The notes under the pieces are model-generated. The model was not told the DNA's origin. It searched no databases and saw only the letters and a list, made by a program, of their open reading frames with translations. DNA of 64,000 nucleotides, from assembly GCA_964444135.1 (NCBI GenBank), contig CAYUFX010000009.1, forward strand, positions 25,404 to 89,403, in the 5' to 3' direction. The position numbers and the translations under genes are program-made. The stretch is from NIOZ-UU13 sp964444135. Its GTDB lineage: Bacteria; Planctomycetota; Phycisphaerae; Sedimentisphaerales; Anaerobacaceae. How positions within the stretch are numbered: position 1 is the stretch's first letter; each line of letters starts with the position of its first letter. Positions 62,480 through 64,000 of the stretch are shown here, piece by piece.

Positions 62480-62565
62480 AGCAGGTTAAATGGGTGATTA
62501 ACTACTCGCCGATTTTGTGAGCGATGGGTCAAAATCAATTATCAAGATACAAGAGGAATATTCTT

Positions 62566-63945
62566 ATGAAAAACTCTGAAAAACAAAACAAAAAACAAAA
62601 CAGAAGAATATCACGACGTGATTTTATGGGCGCTGCAGTCCGCCTCGGCGGATTGGCGGCGCTCACGGTTGTTCCCCGGCATGTGCTTGGAGGTCCGCGT
62701 CATATTCCGCCGAGCGAAAAGGTCAATATTGCTGGCATCGGGGTAGGAGGCCAGGGCGGCAGCGACCTTCGCGCGTTAAGCAGCCAAAACATTGTTGCAC
62801 TGTGCGATGTGGACTGGAGACAGGCAGCCAGGACATTCAAGCGTCATCCCGATGCGAAAAAATACAAAGACTTTCGCAGGATGTTGGACGAGGAGGATAA
62901 GAACATTGACGCCGTGGTAGTTGCCACGCCGGACCACGTTCACGCCGTGGCTTCGATAGCGGCCATCAAGAGAAGCAAGCACGTATATTGCGAAAAACCG
63001 CTGACGCACTCGGTACATGAGGCCCGTGTGCTTGCCAAGGCGGCCCGCGAATACAAGGTTGCCACCCAGATGGGAAATCAGGGGCAGGCATCTGAGGGAA
63101 CGCGGCTGATGTGCGAATATATCTGGGCCGGCGCAATTGGGCCGGTGCGCGAGGTGCACGTATGGACGGACAGGCCGTTGCGAGGTCTTGACGATGTATA
63201 TTGGCCTCAAGGCGTGGGCAGACCAACGGATACCCCGCCGGTCCCTGAGACGTTAGACTGGGATTTGTGGCTTGGCCCGGCACCGCAGCGCCCTTATCAT
63301 CCCGCTTATGCGCCTTTTAAGTGGCGTGGTTGGTGGGATTTCGGAACCGGAGCGCTGGGAGACATCGGCTGCCACAGTATCGACCCTATCTGGCGCGCAC
63401 TGAAGCTCAAATATCCACTAAGCGTCGAAGCAAGCTGTACGCTGGTCAACAAAGAGACATTTCCGGTAGCATCGATGGTAACGTACCATTTCGGTGCCCG
63501 CGAAGATATGCCGCCGGTCAAACTGACCTGGTACGATGGCGGATTAAGGCCGCCGCGTCCGGAGGAATTGGAGGATGGTCAGCGCTTGGGCACAGGCGGT
63601 ACGCTGTTTGTCGGCGATAAGGGAAAAATGCTCGGATACACGCTGATGCCGGCATCGAAAAGGAAAGCGTTCGGCACGCCGCCCAAGGTTATCCCCCGCT
63701 CGCCCGGGCATCATCAGGAATGGATAGATGCCTGCAAGGGAGGCAAGCCTGCGGGTTCTAATTTCGACCACGCGGGGCCGCTGGCCGAGGCTGTACTTCT
63801 GGGCAACGTCGCACTGCGCCCGGAACTAAAAGAGAAGCTAACCCGTACCAGTCTGCTCTGGGACAGCAAGAATTTGAAAATTACCAATCTGCCCGAGGCT
63901 AATGAATTCCTCCGCTGTAGTCATCGCGAGGGCTGGACGCTGTAA
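62566..63945 (+). CDS. Tat-exported Gfo/Idh/MocA oxidoreductase (6 of 6)
   Basis: This 459-residue protein has the Tat motif ISRRDFMGAAVRLGGLAALT, Rossmann region AGIGVGGQGGSDL, catalytic motif YCEKPLTHS, and GALGDIGCHSIDPIWRAL. It ends in REGWTL. I chose the ATG at 62566, with AAGAGGA upstream and the Tat signal close behind; the frame is open from 62524. The last 55 bases of the window hold AAAGGA, a likely ribosome binding site for another gene, so the cluster probably continues. Confidence 0.93.
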   Translation: MKNSEKQNKKQNRRISRRDFMGAAVRLGGLAALTVVPRHVLGGPRHIPPSEKVNIAGIGVGGQGGSDLRALSSQNIVALCDVDWRQAARTFKRHPDAKKYKDFRRMLDEEDKNIDAVVVATPDHVHAVASIAAIKRSKHVYCEKPLTHSVHEARVLAKAAREYKVATQMGNQGQASEGTRLMCEYIWAGAIGPVREVHVWTDRPLRGLDDVYWPQGVGRPTDTPPVPETLDWDLWLGPAPQRPYHPAYAPFKWRGWWDFGTGALGDIGCHSIDPIWRALKLKYPLSVEASCTLVNKETFPVASMVTYHFGAREDMPPVKLTWYDGGLRPPRPEELEDGQRLGTGGTLFVGDKGKMLGYTLMPASKRKAFGTPPKVIPRSPGHHQEWIDACKGGKPAGSNFDHAGPLAEAVLLGNVALRPELKEKLTRTSLLWDSKNLKITNLPEANEFLRCSHREGWTL

Positions 63946-64000
63946 TGGTCTGTAAAACGATAAATGCGCGGTGGTTATAAGATACAAAAGGAATATTGTT

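Noticed and set aside
1..64000. CRISPR arrays, rRNA and tRNA genes
   Set aside because: No regular direct repeats with spacers, and no cloverleaf-like segments with a T-loop were found by reading both strands.

Overview
The window looks like chromosomal DNA of a planctomycete, most likely of the class Phycisphaerae. No 16S gene is present, so this rests on gene content. The clues are a secreted protein ending in a dockerin-like tail (DFNGDGVINLADLATF), ECF sigma factors paired with membrane proteins carrying a 'MKSPI.KLAAA' segment, and a large set of Tat-exported Gfo/Idh/MocA oxidoreductases mixed with DUF1080, ThuA, DUF4838 and DUF5060 proteins. A TPR protein with RNA polymerase alpha-CTD-like domains and a one-piece SecDF fit the same picture. 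I see no rRNA, tRNA or CRISPR array.

Layout. 1-5.2 kb: two membrane proteins, hisI, and a large secreted repeat protein. 5.3-11.4 kb: tetrapyrrole and cytochrome c genes (cobA-hemD fusion and hemB on the minus strand, then a ResB/CcsA haem-handling pair on the plus strand), separated by a pRiA4b ORF-3-like gene and repeats. 11.5-20.2 kb: a DUF4838 lipoprotein, two paralogous ECF sigma/membrane-partner pairs each followed by a similar terminator, a MEDS-domain sensor kinase that has lost its phospho-acceptor histidine, and a DUF5060 glycosidase-like protein. 20.2-22.2 kb: a small secreted protein between two copies of a 177-bp miniature element. 22.2-29.2 kb: a TetR-controlled RND efflux operon (TolC, adaptor, pump, PG0541-type protein). 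29.5-30.2 kb: 6-phosphogluconolactonase. 30.5-37.2 kb: an accessory stretch with a DUF1828 two-gene module, a LysM protein, a methyltransferase, an internally deleted IS1380-type element and a cobalamin/radical-SAM gene split by a miniature transposon. 37.2-45.3 kb: a minus-strand housekeeping run (TPR/alpha-CTD protein, SpoIID-like, tgt, yajC, secDF). 46-47.4 kb: an OmpA-type lipoprotein and ndk. 47.6-64 kb: a plus-strand carbohydrate cluster with six Gfo/Idh proteins, two DUF1080-containing proteins, a ThuA protein, a HEAT protein and a sugar isomerase-like TIM barrel.

How they work together. The right-hand cluster fits periplasmic '3-keto' sugar chemistry: Tat-exported oxidoreductases oxidise glycosides, DUF1080 hydrolases cleave the 3-keto products, and the isomerase-like enzyme acts downstream. 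The left-hand genes supply haem and attach it to exported cytochromes.

The most unusual layer is repeat DNA. At least four palindromic or miniature-transposon families are visible, and two carry clear target-site duplications. Precise removal of one restores the radical-SAM reading frame codon for codon. A GA-rich/CT-rich inverted repeat supplies the N-terminal export signals of three unrelated secreted proteins.
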